Below are positions 26,489 through 35,048 of a DNA stretch of 64,000 bases, piece by piece. Source of the stretch: Limnohabitans sp. MMS-10A-178 (GTDB lineage Bacteria > Pseudomonadota > Gammaproteobacteria > Burkholderiales > Burkholderiaceae_C). The stretch is from NCBI RefSeq assembly GCF_003063375.1, contig NZ_NERY01000001.1:1054001-1118000 (forward strand). The letters run 5' to 3'. Positions within the stretch are counted from its first letter, which is position 1; each line of letters starts with the position of its first letter. Under the pieces are notes generated by a model. It searched no databases, was not told the origin of the DNA, and was given only the letters and a program-made list of their open reading frames with translations. The position numbers were made by a program, and so were the translations under genes.

Positions 26489-26940
26489 TGAAACCTAGAC
26501 ACCAACGTTTTTTATTGATTGCTGCGGGCATATCCGCATTGGCCATTGCAGGCGTATTTGTTTTGAATGCTTTTCAAAGCAATTTGGTTTTCTTCTTTAC
26601 TCCCACACAAGTTTACAAAGGCGAAGCACCAAAGGGCAAAGCCTTTCGGGTGGGCGGTATGGTGAAAGAGGGCAGCCTCGTCAAAGATGGTGAAAACGTT
26701 CAATTTGTGGTTACCGATTTTGCGCACGATGTGCCCGTCACTTACAAGGGCATCTTGCCCGACTTGTTCAAAGAAGGTAAGGGCGTGGTGGCGCAGGGCA
26801 AAATATCGGATGGCCAATTGTTTGCTGCCGCCGAGGTATTGGCCAAGCATGACGAAAATTACATGCCCCCTGAGGCACAGCACGCATTGGATCAGGCCGC
26901 TGCTGCCAAGGCTTCACAATCTGTGAAGCCCTACAAATAA
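26488..26940 (+). CDS. ccmE: Periplasmic heme chaperone CcmE
   Basis: 150 residues from ATG 26488, which has AAGGAG ahead of it; the track start at 26479 lies upstream of that ATG. An N-terminal signal anchor (FLLIAAGISALAIAGVFVLNAF) leads to an OB-fold domain, with the heme-binding His in EVLAKHDENYMPPE. It carries heme covalently from CcmC to CcmF. The C-terminus after the heme motif is short and Ala/Lys-rich. Confidence 0.95.
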   Translation: MKPRHQRFLLIAAGISALAIAGVFVLNAFQSNLVFFFTPTQVYKGEAPKGKAFRVGGMVKEGSLVKDGENVQFVVTDFAHDVPVTYKGILPDLFKEGKGVVAQGKISDGQLFAAAEVLAKHDENYMPPEAQHALDQAAAAKASQSVKPYK

Positions 26941-26956
26941 TGGAAAAGAGTTTTGA

Positions 26957-28885
26957 ATGATTGTTGAAATTGGTCACTTTGCCTTGATCCTGGCCGCGTG
27001 TGTGGCGCTGGTTCAAGGTGTTTTGCCGCTTGCCGGAACCTTGAACGACAACCAACGCTGGCAAGCCTTGGCCAAACCGGCTGCAACACTGCAATTTTTG
27101 TTGATTGCTTTTTCTTTTGCTGTGCTGGCGCATGGCGCTTTGACCGACGACTTCTCAATCAAATACATCGCTGGACATTCCAACTCACTGCTACCCACGC
27201 AATACAAGTTTGCATCGGTGTGGGGTGGTCACGAAGGCTCCTTGTTGTTGTGGATGCTCATGTTGTCTGGATGGACTTTGGCCGTTGCCATTTTTTCTCG
27301 CACTTTGCCTTTGGCCATGGTGGCCCGTGTGATTGGCATTTTGGGCTTGGTGTCAACCGGCTTCTTGATGTTCATCTTGATCACCTCAAGTCCTTTTGAA
27401 CGTTTGTTGCCAGCGCCTGCAGACGGTAAAGATTTGAACCCCTTGTTGCAAGACCCCGGCTTGGTCATACACCCACCCATGTTGTACATGGGCTATGTGG
27501 GTTTTTCTGTGGCCTTTGCTTTTGCTGTGGCAGCTTTGTTGTCGGGTCGAATGGATGCTGCTTGGGCGCGATGGTCTCGGCCATGGACCATCGTGGCTTG
27601 GATTTTCATGACGGCAGGCATTGCCTTGGGTTCATGGTGGGCCTACTACGAATTGGGCTGGGGCGGTTGGTGGTTTTGGGACCCCGTTGAAAACGCCTCC
27701 CTCATGCCTTGGTTGTTTGGTACAGCCCTCATACACGCCCTCATGGTGACCGACAAGCGCGGTGGTTTCAAAGCTTGGTCGGTTTTGCTGGCCATTGGCG
27801 CTTTTTCACTTTCGCTGTTGGGCACTTTCTTGGTTCGATCGGGTGTGCTCACATCGGTTCATGCCTTTGCCTCCGACCCCAAGCGCGGCGTCTTTATTTT
27901 GATTTTCTTGGCGGTGGTGGTCGGCGTTTCTTTGACGCTGTTTGCTTGGCGCGCGCCCAAAGCCACGTTGGGTGGCAAGATGGGTTTGGTCTCTCGCGAG
28001 TCCATGCTGATTGCCAACAGTGTGTTGTTGGTGGTGGCAACAGGCGCGGTGTTGTTGGGCACCATTTACCCGCTCATTGTGGACGCGCTTAATTTAGGCA
28101 AACTCTCTGTAGGTGCGCCTTACTTCAATGCGGTGTTTGTGCCCCTCATGGTGCCAGTGGTGTTTTTGATGGTGCCAGGTGGCATTGCGCACTGGCGCGA
28201 AGCGCGTTGGGCACAGCTGGGCCACGATTTGCGTTGGCCTGCATTGGCCGCTGTGGTGGCGGGCGTTGCCATTTGGACTCTCACCGAACGTGGTACCTGG
28301 CTCACCGGCATGGGCATGGCATTGGCCACTTGGGTGGTGGTGGGTTTGCTCATGCAAATTGCCATCCGCATGAAAAAGCCAGGTCGCATTGCACCTTCTT
28401 TTTGGGGCATGCACTTAGCCCACTTGGGCATTGCTGTGATCACCGTCGGCATTACCATGGTAAAAACTTATGAGGTTGAGCGCGATGTGCGCATGGGCTT
28501 GAACGACACGGTCACCATTGAAAACTACAGCTTCGAATTGGTGGGTGTGTCGGATGTCGATGGTCCCAACTACAAAGCCCTTCGCGGTGATATCAAGGTG
28601 ACCAAAGATGGTAAATACCTTGAAATGTTGTACCCCGAAAAACGCAAGTATTTTTCTTCCGCCATGCCCATGACCGAGGCAGGCATCGACTCGGGCTTGT
28701 TCCGCGATTTGTATGTTTCTTTGGGTGAGCCCATTGAAGGTGAGCGCATGCAGTGGAGTGTGCGGGTGTTTTACAAACCCTTTGTGTCTTGGCTTTGGTA
28801 CGGCTCTATTTTGATGGTGCTGGGCGGGCTCTTGGCGGTGAGCGATAGACGCTATCGCAAGTCGGCAAACAGTATTGCTCAGTAA
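26957..28885 (+). CDS. ccmF: Cytochrome c heme lyase subunit CcmF
   Basis: 642 residues with many membrane helices. The WWD motif ELGWGGWWFWDPVENASLMPWL and the conserved segments VWGGHEGSLLLWML and HPPMLYMGYVGFSVAFAFAVAAL are intact. CcmF with CcmH performs the ligation of heme to apocytochrome c at the periplasmic face. It lies in the middle of the ccm operon with a 16-base gap from ccmE. Confidence 0.96.
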   Translation: MIVEIGHFALILAACVALVQGVLPLAGTLNDNQRWQALAKPAATLQFLLIAFSFAVLAHGALTDDFSIKYIAGHSNSLLPTQYKFASVWGGHEGSLLLWMLMLSGWTLAVAIFSRTLPLAMVARVIGILGLVSTGFLMFILITSSPFERLLPAPADGKDLNPLLQDPGLVIHPPMLYMGYVGFSVAFAFAVAALLSGRMDAAWARWSRPWTIVAWIFMTAGIALGSWWAYYELGWGGWWFWDPVENASLMPWLFGTALIHALMVTDKRGGFKAWSVLLAIGAFSLSLLGTFLVRSGVLTSVHAFASDPKRGVFILIFLAVVVGVSLTLFAWRAPKATLGGKMGLVSRESMLIANSVLLVVATGAVLLGTIYPLIVDALNLGKLSVGAPYFNAVFVPLMVPVVFLMVPGGIAHWREARWAQLGHDLRWPALAAVVAGVAIWTLTERGTWLTGMGMALATWVVVGLLMQIAIRMKKPGRIAPSFWGMHLAHLGIAVITVGITMVKTYEVERDVRMGLNDTVTIENYSFELVGVSDVDGPNYKALRGDIKVTKDGKYLEMLYPEKRKYFSSAMPMTEAGIDSGLFRDLYVSLGEPIEGERMQWSVRVFYKPFVSWLWYGSILMVLGGLLAVSDRRYRKSANSIAQ

Positions 28886-28930
28886 GATGCAGCCCAAGCC
28901 CCCTAAGCCATTTAGTTTGAGAGCATTGTT

Positions 28931-29518
28931 TTGAAAAAGTTTTTAATTCCGCTCGGACTTTTTTTGGGTTTGGTTATCTTCCTAGCCGTAGGGCTTAACC
29001 GCGACCCGCGCGAAATTCCATCGCCTTTGGTGGGTAAACCAGCCCCTGCATTTTCCTTGGACACGCTGGATGCCAATGCGCCCAAGTTTGGGCCTCAGGA
29101 CATGAAGGGCAAGGTCTGGATGTTGAATGTGTGGGCCACTTGGTGTGTGGCTTGCCGCGAGGAGCATCCCATTTTGGTGGCTTTTTCCAAAGCCAACCAA
29201 TTGCCCATTGTGGGTTTGAGCTACAAGGAAGTTCAGGCGCAAGATGAACCTGCTGGCAAGAAGATGACGCCTGAAGAGAAGTTGCAATTTGCCCGAGAAC
29301 GCAGTGCACTTTGGCTCAAGCGACATGGCAACCCTTATGTCTTGTCTGCCATAGATTTGGACGGCCGCGTGGGCATCGATTATGGTGTTTATGGTGTACC
29401 AGAAACCTATGTCATTGATAAAGAAGGCGTGATTCGCTACAAGCGTGTGGGCGTGGTCACGCCAGAATTGTTGAAGTCAACCATTTTGCCTTTGGTGCAG
29501 AAATTGAACGCTTCTTAA
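28931..29518 (+). CDS. ccmG: Thiol:disulfide interchange protein CcmG/DsbE
   Basis: 195 residues. A signal anchor (FLIPLGLFLGLVIFLAVGL) is followed by a thioredoxin-like domain with active site WATWCVACREEHP and the DsbE segment GVYGVPETYVIDKEGVIRYKRVGVV. It reduces apocytochrome c cysteines before heme attachment. The only start that fits is TTG at 28931: a TAG lies 18 bases upstream in frame and the nearest ATG is out of frame. Confidence 0.92.
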   Translation: MKKFLIPLGLFLGLVIFLAVGLNRDPREIPSPLVGKPAPAFSLDTLDANAPKFGPQDMKGKVWMLNVWATWCVACREEHPILVAFSKANQLPIVGLSYKEVQAQDEPAGKKMTPEEKLQFARERSALWLKRHGNPYVLSAIDLDGRVGIDYGVYGVPETYVIDKEGVIRYKRVGVVTPELLKSTILPLVQKLNAS

Positions 29519-29546
29519 TGCCTTGAAAAGGCTTGTGAAAGACCGC

Positions 29547-30047
29547 ATGAATTTGCAAACTGTATTTCTAAAGTGGCTGAGTGTGGCCAGCGTGTTGGTG
29601 TTGTCTGCATTGTTTGCTTTGGCGCCCGCTCAAGCCAAAGAGGCTGCTCTGTTGGCTGAAGATCCGCTGGTTGAAAAGCGCTTGATTCACATTTCTGAAG
29701 AGTTGCGATGCATGGTGTGTCAAAACGAATCGCTGGCTTCTTCGCGCGCAGAGTTGGCCAACGATTTGCGAGAAGAGGTTAGAAAACTCATTCGCGAAGA
29801 TAGAAGTGATTCGCAAATCAAAGAATACTTGGTCACCCGCTATGGCGACTTTGTGTTGTACAAACCAGAAGTGAAGCCGCTCACCTGGGTCTTGTGGTTT
29901 GGTCCCTTTTTGCTGCTGCTGTTGGCCATCGTTGGCATGGCGTATTACTTGCGCCAACGTCAGTCTGCTCAAAATAGCAGGCCTGTTTTGAGCGATGAAG
30001 ACCGACGCAAGGTGCAAGAATTTTTGAAATCTGGAGATAAGCCATGA
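29547..30047 (+). CDS. ccmH: Cytochrome c maturation protein CcmH (CcmL-type)
   Basis: 166 residues from ATG 29547; the track uses an upstream TTG. After a signal peptide (LVLSALFALAPAQA) comes the redox motif EELRCMVCQNESLASSRAELANDLR, then a C-terminal membrane helix (LLLLLAIVGMAYYL). CcmH takes part in thiol handling of the CXXCH motif together with CcmG and CcmF. Its stop overlaps the ccmI start. Confidence 0.94.
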   Translation: MNLQTVFLKWLSVASVLVLSALFALAPAQAKEAALLAEDPLVEKRLIHISEELRCMVCQNESLASSRAELANDLREEVRKLIREDRSDSQIKEYLVTRYGDFVLYKPEVKPLTWVLWFGPFLLLLLAIVGMAYYLRQRQSAQNSRPVLSDEDRRKVQEFLKSGDKP

Positions 30048-31294
30048 ATGCCAGCATGTTGTTTGTGGTCATCGCATTTGGCATTGCGTTGTGCGTCGCT
30101 GCTGTTTTTTTGTGGGTCTTGCTGCGTGAAAGAAAGCCCTTAACCCAAGCCAGCCAAGCCAGTGCCAACGCCAAGGTCTATCGCGATCAAATTTTAGATC
30201 TTGACCGAGAGCACGACAGTGGCCACATCAGTGATGAAGAATGGCAGCAGTCTAGAGATGAGCTAAGCATGCGCTTGCTTGAAGACACATCCGCAGCCGA
30301 TGACCCTGTTGCCAAAACCGAAAAACCTGCTGTGTGGACAGCCGTTGTTTTGGCTGTTGCCTTGCCAATCAGTGCCATGGGCTTCTACATGTGGGTGGGT
30401 GAGCCTGAAGCTTTGAACCCCATGGCGCTCAAATCGCCCGATCAAGTGGATCAAAAAGATTTGGCCAAACTGGCGGAGACCTTGGCTGACAAATTGCAAA
30501 GCCAACCCGAGAATTTACAAGGTTGGGTGATGTTAGGCCGCACCTATCGAACACTGGAAAATTTTGATGCGTCCATCAAAGCCTATGACGCCGCGCTCAA
30601 ACTTTCGGCCGACGACGATTTGCAGTTGGAGCGTATCGAGGTGATGGCCATGCAACGCCAAGGTAATTTTGATGGTGAGCCTTGGCGCGTTATTCGTGAC
30701 ATTTTGCAAAAAGATCCTCAGCATTATGGTGCCTTGCTTACCGCGGGCAGTGCCTCTTATGCTGAAAGAAAGTATGCCGATGCCTTGAAATATTGGGAGC
30801 AAGCTCGCAAGCCTTTAGAGGCCAACCACCCTGACTTGCCTAGTTTGGAGAATGCCATTGCCACGGTGCGTGAGACCATGGGCTTGCCAGCGAAGGCTGC
30901 ATCCACTGGCTCCTCAACGTCTTCAGGCTCTGCTGCTGCTTCCTCAGCACTCAACGTCAGTGGCCAAATCAGTTTGTCTGCTGCACTTAAGGCCAAGACC
31001 AGCCCCAACGATGCTGTCTTTGTCTATGCCACACCCGGCAACGGCGATCGGATGCCATTGGCCATTATGAAGACCACCGTCTCGCAACTGCCACTGAATT
31101 TCACGCTTGACGATTCAACGGCCATGACCCCTGATCGCAAGCTTTCTAACGCAGGTGAAGTGTTCATCAAGGTGCGCGTGTCTAAGTCTGGCAATGCCAT
31201 GCCGCAATCAGGCGATTTGACGGGTGGCAGCGAGGGGCCAGTGAAAGTGGGCTCCAAAGGTTTGAAAATAGAAATCAAGGATCAGATGCCGTGA
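30044..31294 (+). CDS. ccmI: Cytochrome c maturation protein CcmI (TPR protein)
   Basis: 416 residues. Two membrane helices (MLFVVIAFGIALCVAAVFLWVL and AVVLAVALPISAMGFYMWVG) flank a cytoplasmic loop with LDLDREHDSGHISDEEW. Periplasmic TPR repeats follow (LQGWVMLGRTYRTLENFDASIKAYDAALKL). The C-terminal domain (about residues 300-416) is beta-rich after a Ser/Ala linker. CcmI binds the C-terminal helix of apocytochrome c and presents it to CcmFH. It ends the ccm operon. Confidence 0.92.
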   Translation: MNASMLFVVIAFGIALCVAAVFLWVLLRERKPLTQASQASANAKVYRDQILDLDREHDSGHISDEEWQQSRDELSMRLLEDTSAADDPVAKTEKPAVWTAVVLAVALPISAMGFYMWVGEPEALNPMALKSPDQVDQKDLAKLAETLADKLQSQPENLQGWVMLGRTYRTLENFDASIKAYDAALKLSADDDLQLERIEVMAMQRQGNFDGEPWRVIRDILQKDPQHYGALLTAGSASYAERKYADALKYWEQARKPLEANHPDLPSLENAIATVRETMGLPAKAASTGSSTSSGSAAASSALNVSGQISLSAALKAKTSPNDAVFVYATPGNGDRMPLAIMKTTVSQLPLNFTLDDSTAMTPDRKLSNAGEVFIKVRVSKSGNAMPQSGDLTGGSEGPVKVGSKGLKIEIKDQMP

Positions 31295-31335
31295 TGTTGG
31301 CCTTTTGAGAATAGGCCACACTCAAGTTAGAGTCA

Positions 31336-33030
31336 TCAAGCACCACAAGCTTGTTTGAGAATAGCTTCAGCTTGAGTGGTATCGGCACCTCGCCAAGCCA
31401 CAATTTGATCGGGCCTGATCAGTACCAAGTTGGCTTCATAGAGTTGCGCCAAGTCGTTCGAAGCGTGCTTGACCACTTTCAAATCTAGTTTGAGTTTTGC
31501 AGCAGCTTCCACAAACGCTCTCACATCTGAATATGGCTCACCCAGGCTCAATAAAGTCCATTCAAAATTGAAACTGTCGAACAGAGAACTGCCATCGGGT
31601 AGCCATGCGTGCGGAGGGCGTCCACCGGGGCATGCGCTGGGTGTGTAGGTGTTGGCTGCATCTTCAGGCGGCTGTGTGCCATCGGCAACAATGAGAGGCG
31701 ATTGGTCGTAGCGGCCACCAAAAGTCACGCCGGGAATGTTGAACTCTCTGCGCACATGGCCGTTCAAATAATCGGACGCAATGCTTCGAGCGTGTTCGCC
31801 TTCGGGGGAGGCTTCTTCTAAACGGGTGTCTGCATCAAACAGTCCAATGGAGTCGGCAAACTGGCGTGCATACGTGGTGTTGCGAATGGCCAAAGGCTTA
31901 CGTTCAAGCTCGTAACTGTTGAGCAATTGTGGTTGCGCCTGGCCTTTCAGCACAGCCGCCAATTTCCATCCCAAATTGACAGCGTCTTCTACGGCTGTGT
32001 TGTAGCCTAAGCCGCCTGTGGGTGTGAACAAGTGAACCGCGTCACCTCCCAAAAAAACATGACCCTTCTGGAATGACTCGGCCACCAAAGCGTGGCCTGC
32101 AAGCCATGTGGCCATGGAAAGAATTTCAATGTCGATAGTCTGTCCGAAGGCCAGTGAAAACAGTCGCTTGGCATCTTCTGCAGTGAGTGCCTCTGTGCTG
32201 GCATCGTCTGACATTTGAACGTGAAACGCAAATTCACTTTCGCCATCCACCGACATGATGAAGGCCCGCAATTCTGGGTTGACAGCCACATACATCCAAG
32301 CTCGGTCGTTTGGGTTGCGCGGGTAAAACTGCGGTGCTTTGAGGTAGACGGCCAGCATTTTGCCGCCCATGAAGTTTCGTTTGAAACCCGTTGCACCACC
32401 CCAAGGTATTTGAAGATGATGCCTAATAGAACTGCGAGCGCCGTCAGCGCCAATCAAGTAGTTCGCATGAACTTGAATTCTTTCTGGCGTGGTTGATGCG
32501 TTTTGACTTGATTCATTCACACGTTCAATCAGGGCTTGAATGGGCTTTGTGGCCTTGTCAACACTGCTGTCGCTAAATGACTCAAGCTTCCAGCCATAGC
32601 GAATGTCGTTGCTTGCAAATTCTTCTGCGTGCTTTCGAAGGCACACTTCGACAAATTTTTGTGAAACACGGTGAGGCAGTTCTGCCGCGCTCCATGACCC
32701 CGACATGGCCTTGATGGCTTGGGGTGCAGCAGCGGCCGTGGGCAACCTGAGCCTGGCAAGCTCTGTGCCACTGAAGCGGGTGAGGTATGCAATATCGGTA
32801 GGATGATGTGGCGGCAGACCTTGCGCGCGAATTTCGTTGGCAAAACCCAAACGCCTAAAGTGCTCCATGGTTCGTGCTTGGGTGGCATTGGCTTGTGGGT
32901 TGAATGCTGTGCTGGGTTTGGGGTCGACCAGCAGGCACCGAATGTTTCTTCGACCCAGTTCGTTGGCAAGCATCAGACCAAACGGTCCGCCGCCCGCAAT
33001 CAGCACATTGGTTTCAATAGATTGAGTCAT
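31336..33030 (-). CDS. FAD-dependent aromatic monooxygenase (PheA/TfdB family)
   Basis: 564 residues from ATG 33030; the track includes nine residues upstream. The FAD dinucleotide motif is VLIAGGGPFGLMLANELGRR, the second FAD motif is FLGGDAVHLFTPTGGLGYNTAVEDAVNLGWKLAAVL, and NYLIGADGARSSIRHHL is the DG motif. A C-terminal thioredoxin-like domain is present. These flavoproteins hydroxylate phenols and related aromatics with NAD(P)H and O2; the substrate here is unknown. The gene is divergent from a Bug-type receptor and an RraA-like aldolase, a mix seen near aromatic degradation genes. Confidence 0.86.
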   Translation of the reverse strand: MTQSIETNVLIAGGGPFGLMLANELGRRNIRCLLVDPKPSTAFNPQANATQARTMEHFRRLGFANEIRAQGLPPHHPTDIAYLTRFSGTELARLRLPTAAAAPQAIKAMSGSWSAAELPHRVSQKFVEVCLRKHAEEFASNDIRYGWKLESFSDSSVDKATKPIQALIERVNESSQNASTTPERIQVHANYLIGADGARSSIRHHLQIPWGGATGFKRNFMGGKMLAVYLKAPQFYPRNPNDRAWMYVAVNPELRAFIMSVDGESEFAFHVQMSDDASTEALTAEDAKRLFSLAFGQTIDIEILSMATWLAGHALVAESFQKGHVFLGGDAVHLFTPTGGLGYNTAVEDAVNLGWKLAAVLKGQAQPQLLNSYELERKPLAIRNTTYARQFADSIGLFDADTRLEEASPEGEHARSIASDYLNGHVRREFNIPGVTFGGRYDQSPLIVADGTQPPEDAANTYTPSACPGGRPPHAWLPDGSSLFDSFNFEWTLLSLGEPYSDVRAFVEAAAKLKLDLKVVKHASNDLAQLYEANLVLIRPDQIVAWRGADTTQAEAILKQACGA

Positions 33031-33253
33031 ATCATTCAGTTGAAATTTTGGCGCCACGAATGAAGCTCAACCATTGGTTTGTAGTGTGTTTGCATGGCTG
33101 CGATTATGACAACTCTAGCGAAGCTTTTCTTGGGGTTTATCCCGTCTCAATTCAGCGCTTTAGGTGACTTGTCCGTAAAATCAAACGCGCTAGTATTTAT
33201 CAATACAAAGACAACAAAGACAACTAACCTCCAATCCAACAGGAAACATCAGC

Positions 33254-34270
33254 ATGCAACTTAGAAAATTTGTGACAAGCGCCAGCAAAGTCGCTGGCTT
33301 TTCATCTACGCTAGGGCTTGTCATGGCGTTGAGTTTGCAGTTTGTGCCTGGCGTAGCCCAGAGTCAAACAAGCTTCCCCAGCCGTCCAGTCAACTTGATC
33401 GTGCCCGTGCCCCCAGGCGGCATTTTGGACACCGTGGCCCGCATGGTGGTGCCTCCAATGACTCAAACTTTGGGGCAGCCCGTGGTGATTGACAACAAGG
33501 CGGGCGCCAGTGGCAACATTGCGGCCAGTTTTGTGGCCAAGTCGGCACCAGACGGCCACAACCTGCTGGTTGGGTATTCCATGTTTCACGTGGGCAATCC
33601 CTCCATGTTTCCCAACCTCACTTGGGACCCGCTGCGCGACTTCACCCCTGTGGGCATGCTGGTTGTATCGCCGCATGTGATGGCTGTTCACCCCTCCGTG
33701 CCTGCCAAAACCCTGCGTGAATTCGTCGATTTGGCGCGTGCCAATCCAGGCAAACTTAACTACGCCACATCGGGCAACGGCTCGGTGCCGCACGTGGGTG
33801 TGGAATTGTTCAAGCAGCAAAACAATGTCTTTATCACCCACATTCCTTACCGAGGCGCGGGCCCGGCCATGTTGGACGTCGTGGCGGGCAATGTGCAAAT
33901 GACTGTGGCCACACCGCCGTCATTGGTCAGCTTTGTGCAGTCTGGCAAGATGCGCCCATTGGCAGTGGCTGCCAGCAAGCGAATTCCCTTGATGCCTGAT
34001 GTCCCCACAGCTGCCGAAGCAGGTTTTCCAGGTTTTGAACTCGAAGCTTGGGTAGCGCTCTTTGCACCCATGGGTACGCCCCCCGCTACTGTGCAAAAAC
34101 TCACTGAGGCTGTGAAGCTGGCCATGGAGTCGCTCAGCGTGCGCAAGTCTGCTGAAGCGGCGGGTGTTGAAATTCGCTATATGCCGCCCGCTCAGCTCGA
34201 TTCCGTGGTTCGCAAAGATATTCAGTACTGGTCCAAAGTTATCAAGACTGCCAACATCCGTGCCGACTAA
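33254..34270 (+). CDS. Bug/TctC-type tripartite tricarboxylate transporter substrate-binding protein
   Basis: 338 residues with a signal peptide (LGLVMALSLQFVPGVAQS). The mature part carries the Bug hallmark FPSRPVNLIVPVPPGGILDTVARMV, then VVIDNKAGASGNIAASFVAKSAPDGH and YRGAGPAMLDVVAGNVQM. AGGAAAC precedes the ATG. Bug proteins are periplasmic receptors for carboxylates and aromatic acids, usually without an adjacent membrane component, as here. It is followed by the RraA-like gene 48 bases downstream. Confidence 0.92.
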   Translation: MQLRKFVTSASKVAGFSSTLGLVMALSLQFVPGVAQSQTSFPSRPVNLIVPVPPGGILDTVARMVVPPMTQTLGQPVVIDNKAGASGNIAASFVAKSAPDGHNLLVGYSMFHVGNPSMFPNLTWDPLRDFTPVGMLVVSPHVMAVHPSVPAKTLREFVDLARANPGKLNYATSGNGSVPHVGVELFKQQNNVFITHIPYRGAGPAMLDVVAGNVQMTVATPPSLVSFVQSGKMRPLAVAASKRIPLMPDVPTAAEAGFPGFELEAWVALFAPMGTPPATVQKLTEAVKLAMESLSVRKSAEAAGVEIRYMPPAQLDSVVRKDIQYWSKVIKTANIRAD

Positions 34271-34318
34271 GTACTTAGAACTTTTACAGCGCTTTCTTTA
34301 TTCACCGATCATCTTGAT

Positions 34319-35005
34319 ATGACCACTCAAAATTCTTCTGCATCATTTGTGCAGCGCGCCTTGGCGCTTGACTGCGCCGCTTTAAGCGACGCGCTCGACC
34401 GATCTGGCGTGGCGGGCCAGTGTTATCAAATCAAGGCTTGCGATCCAAAGTTTCGAATGGCTGGCCACGCTTACACCGTGTTGTACCGCCCTGCAGCCCA
34501 TGGCGAGGAAGGCCATGTGGGCGACTTCATTGACGATGTAGAACCAGGCAGTGTGATTGTGATTGACAACCGGGGCCATGACCACATGACCACCTGGGGA
34601 AACATTCTCACAGAGATGGCTCATCAGCGAAAAATGGCCGGCACAGTGATTGACGGCATTAACCGTGACGTTGCTTTGTGCAGCGAGCTTAACTATCCAA
34701 TTTACAGTCGAGGCAGCTGGATGCGCACCGGCAAGGGGCGTATTCAATTGGCAGGTTTGCAAGTGCCTGTGCAAATTGGGGGCGTGACGGTATACCCAGG
34801 TGATTTGCTTCGCGGCGATGCTGACGGTGTGGTTGTGATTCCCAAAGCTTTGCAAGATCAAGTGCTGGGATATGCGGAGGAAATTACGCGCAAAGAAAAC
34901 ATTGTGCGTGCGGCTATTCGTTCAGGCATGCGAATGGACGAGGCAAGACGGCAAAACCATTATCATGTTCTGCAAAGTCCAGATTACAAAAAGATAGCGG
35001 GATAA
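34319..35005 (+). CDS. RraA-like 4-hydroxy-4-methyl-2-oxoglutarate aldolase-type protein
   Basis: 228 residues. Conserved RraA/HMG-aldolase features are LDCAALSDALDRSGVAGQ, VEPGSVIVIDNRG and IDGINRDVALC, with the metal-site loop VYPGDLLRGDADGVVVIPKAL. Family members retro-aldol cleave 4-hydroxy-4-methyl-2-oxoglutarate or oxaloacetate-like acids in aromatic ring degradation; others only resemble RraA, the RNase E inhibitor. Context (Bug receptor upstream, aromatic monooxygenase divergent) favours a catabolic aldolase role. Confidence 0.82.
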   Translation: MTTQNSSASFVQRALALDCAALSDALDRSGVAGQCYQIKACDPKFRMAGHAYTVLYRPAAHGEEGHVGDFIDDVEPGSVIVIDNRGHDHMTTWGNILTEMAHQRKMAGTVIDGINRDVALCSELNYPIYSRGSWMRTGKGRIQLAGLQVPVQIGGVTVYPGDLLRGDADGVVVIPKALQDQVLGYAEEITRKENIVRAAIRSGMRMDEARRQNHYHVLQSPDYKKIAG

Positions 35006-35048
35006 AGCGGTCTGGTCTGAATGTGTGACAAACGAACGAACTTTCAAA

